DNA of 6,488 nt from a bacterium UBA2214 (GTDB lineage Bacteria > Zhuqueibacterota > Zhuqueibacteria > Residuimicrobiales > Residuimicrobiaceae). The position numbers were made by a program, and so were the translations under genes. The DNA is taken from NCBI GenBank assembly GCA_002327255.1, contig DCUM01000076.1:15642-22129 (forward strand). The letters run 5' to 3'. A model generated the notes under the pieces. That model was not told the origin of the DNA. It worked only from the letters and a program-made list of their open reading frames with translations, and ran no database searches. This document shows, in pieces, positions 5,499 to 6,488 of this stretch (positions are counted from its first letter, which is position 1; each line of letters starts with the position of its first letter).

Positions 5499-6455
5499 TT
5501 ATTCAAAAACCAGTTTGCCGTTTCCCATGATGCGGCGGCCGTCGATGACCACCGAGGCCTTGTAGACGACTGCGTCGAGGTGGATGGGTACATCGTTTGT
5601 GCCGCCAAAGGAGACGTTGTTGCCGAGGGCGACGTGGATGGTGCCGACCACTTTTTCGTCCTCCAGGGCATAACCGCTGATGCGCGCGGCGTCGTTGGTG
5701 CCGATGCCGAATTCGGCCACCAGTCGCGCCTCCGGGCCGTGCAGGGCGAGCCGCCGTTTCAGGCGCTGCGCCGGATCGCCGCCGAGGATGCGCACCGCGC
5801 GGCCCTCCTTGATGCTGAGGTTAATCCGCTCGGCGTCGCCGGGCTGTACCCCCATGCCGGCGTCGACGACCAACTCTCCTTCGGTCAGCACTTCAACGGG
5901 CGCCAGGCAGGCTTCGCCTGCGGGCAGATTGGAAAAGGCGCCGGGGGTGTTGACCATTCCGGTGTCCGCATAGCCCTTGCGATTGGCCGCATTGACGCGC
6001 AAACGGGTGCCATTGGGCGCGGTGATCTGGATCTCTTTGGCGATGGTGAGGATGTCCGCCAGTTTGTGGCTAAGCCGGCCGATGCGGGTGAAATCCATGT
6101 CGGCGATGCGGGCAAAGGTGTCGTTGGTGACTGCCGGCAGGGTGATGACGCGCGCACCTTTTTGGCAGGCGGCGCGGCGTGCCGCGGTGTGGGAGATGGA
6201 GACCGAGGTGAGGGCGATGACGGCATTCATCTCCTGCATGAGTCCGGCCACAGGCGGACAAAGCGGATCCTTGTGCAGCTGTCCGGTTGTGATCTGCAAG
6301 AGATGGACGTAGCGGGTGCGTTTTTCCGCCGCGGCGAAGAGGAGGCGGGCCAGATCGAGATAGGGTTCGTCGGCGATGATCAACAGCGCTTCGTCTTTGT
6401 GCACATCCAGAGATTTTTGGATGACCGTCTGGGCGGCTTTTTCGAGTTTGGTCAT
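5499..6455 (-). CDS. Aminopeptidase, M29-like (aminopeptidase T / COG2309 type), short form
   Basis: The C-terminal half carries the metal-ligand pattern of M29 aminopeptidases, which use two metal ions to remove N-terminal residues from peptides. E181 is in LPAGEACLAPVE, E248 in AEFGIGTN, H274 in GTIHVALG, and H292-x-D294 in PIHLDAV. The E-to-E spacing is 67 and the H-x-D pair is intact, close to the spacing I recall for AmpT/AmpS. At 318 residues it is clearly shorter than classical M29 enzymes (about 400). The interval from H274 to H292 is also short, and the catalytic tyrosine expected about seven residues after the first histidine is absent (V281). Related short proteins also include ring-cleaving NicX-type dioxygenases, so peptidase activity is probable but not assured. 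There is no signal peptide. ATG 6455 is the only standard start, but the frame stays open to the window edge and no Shine-Dalgarno precedes it. The M55 peptidase gene follows after 15 bases. Confidence 0.83.
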   Translation of the reverse strand: MTKLEKAAQTVIQKSLDVHKDEALLIIADEPYLDLARLLFAAAEKRTRYVHLLQITTGQLHKDPLCPPVAGLMQEMNAVIALTSVSISHTAARRAACQKGARVITLPAVTNDTFARIADMDFTRIGRLSHKLADILTIAKEIQITAPNGTRLRVNAANRKGYADTGMVNTPGAFSNLPAGEACLAPVEVLTEGELVVDAGMGVQPGDAERINLSIKEGRAVRILGGDPAQRLKRRLALHGPEARLVAEFGIGTNDAARISGYALEDEKVVGTIHVALGNNVSFGGTNDVPIHLDAVVYKASVVIDGRRIMGNGKLVFE

Positions 6456-6488
6456 GATGAGAGGGCCGGGAGATTGGTTCGTTTTTAA

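Noticed and set aside
5580..6488. A 302-codon plus-strand frame opposite the M29-like gene, open to the window end
   Set aside because: The composition is Gly/Asp/Val-rich without recognisable motifs, while the minus strand carries ordered metal-ligand motifs.

Overview
This is an ordinary-looking chromosomal window from a bacterium of moderately high G+C content. It holds five plus-strand genes followed by two minus-strand genes that converge on them. No mobile element, CRISPR array, rRNA or tRNA was seen. The phylum cannot be fixed. A large TPR protein rich in 'DSA...Y' helices, a pyrK-pyrD class 1B dihydroorotate dehydrogenase pair, and an M55/M29 peptidase pair together suggest an FCB-group or candidate-phylum lineage (Calditrichota/KSB1-like) rather than a proteobacterium. 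That placement is inference with low confidence.

Plus-strand block (1-4560). The window opens inside a TPR-repeat protein whose N-terminus lies off the left edge. After 34 bases comes pyrK, which probably starts at a non-standard CTG codon. pyrK overlaps pyrD by 8 bases. Together they encode the NAD-linked dihydroorotate dehydrogenase of de novo pyrimidine synthesis: PyrK carries FAD and a [2Fe-2S] cluster, PyrD carries FMN. A 151-base gap follows, containing a strong palindromic repeat that can fold in two mutually exclusive ways. Beyond it are a small RlpA-type lipoprotein (peptidoglycan lytic enzyme fold) and cdsA (CDP-diacylglycerol synthase), both envelope functions.

Convergence (4561-4661). 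A hairpin with an A-tract on one side and a T-tract on the other serves as a bidirectional terminator between the two gene blocks.

Minus-strand block (6455 to 4662). A short M29-like aminopeptidase gene is followed after 15 bases by an M55 D-aminopeptidase (DppA type). They look like a two-gene peptidase operon and may handle peptides containing D-amino acids, for example from cell-wall turnover. Neither gene has an obvious Shine-Dalgarno sequence, while most plus-strand genes do.

I found no convincing previously undescribed system. The items most worth a second look are the composite palindromic repeat before rlpA, the CTG start of pyrK, and the M29/M55 pair.
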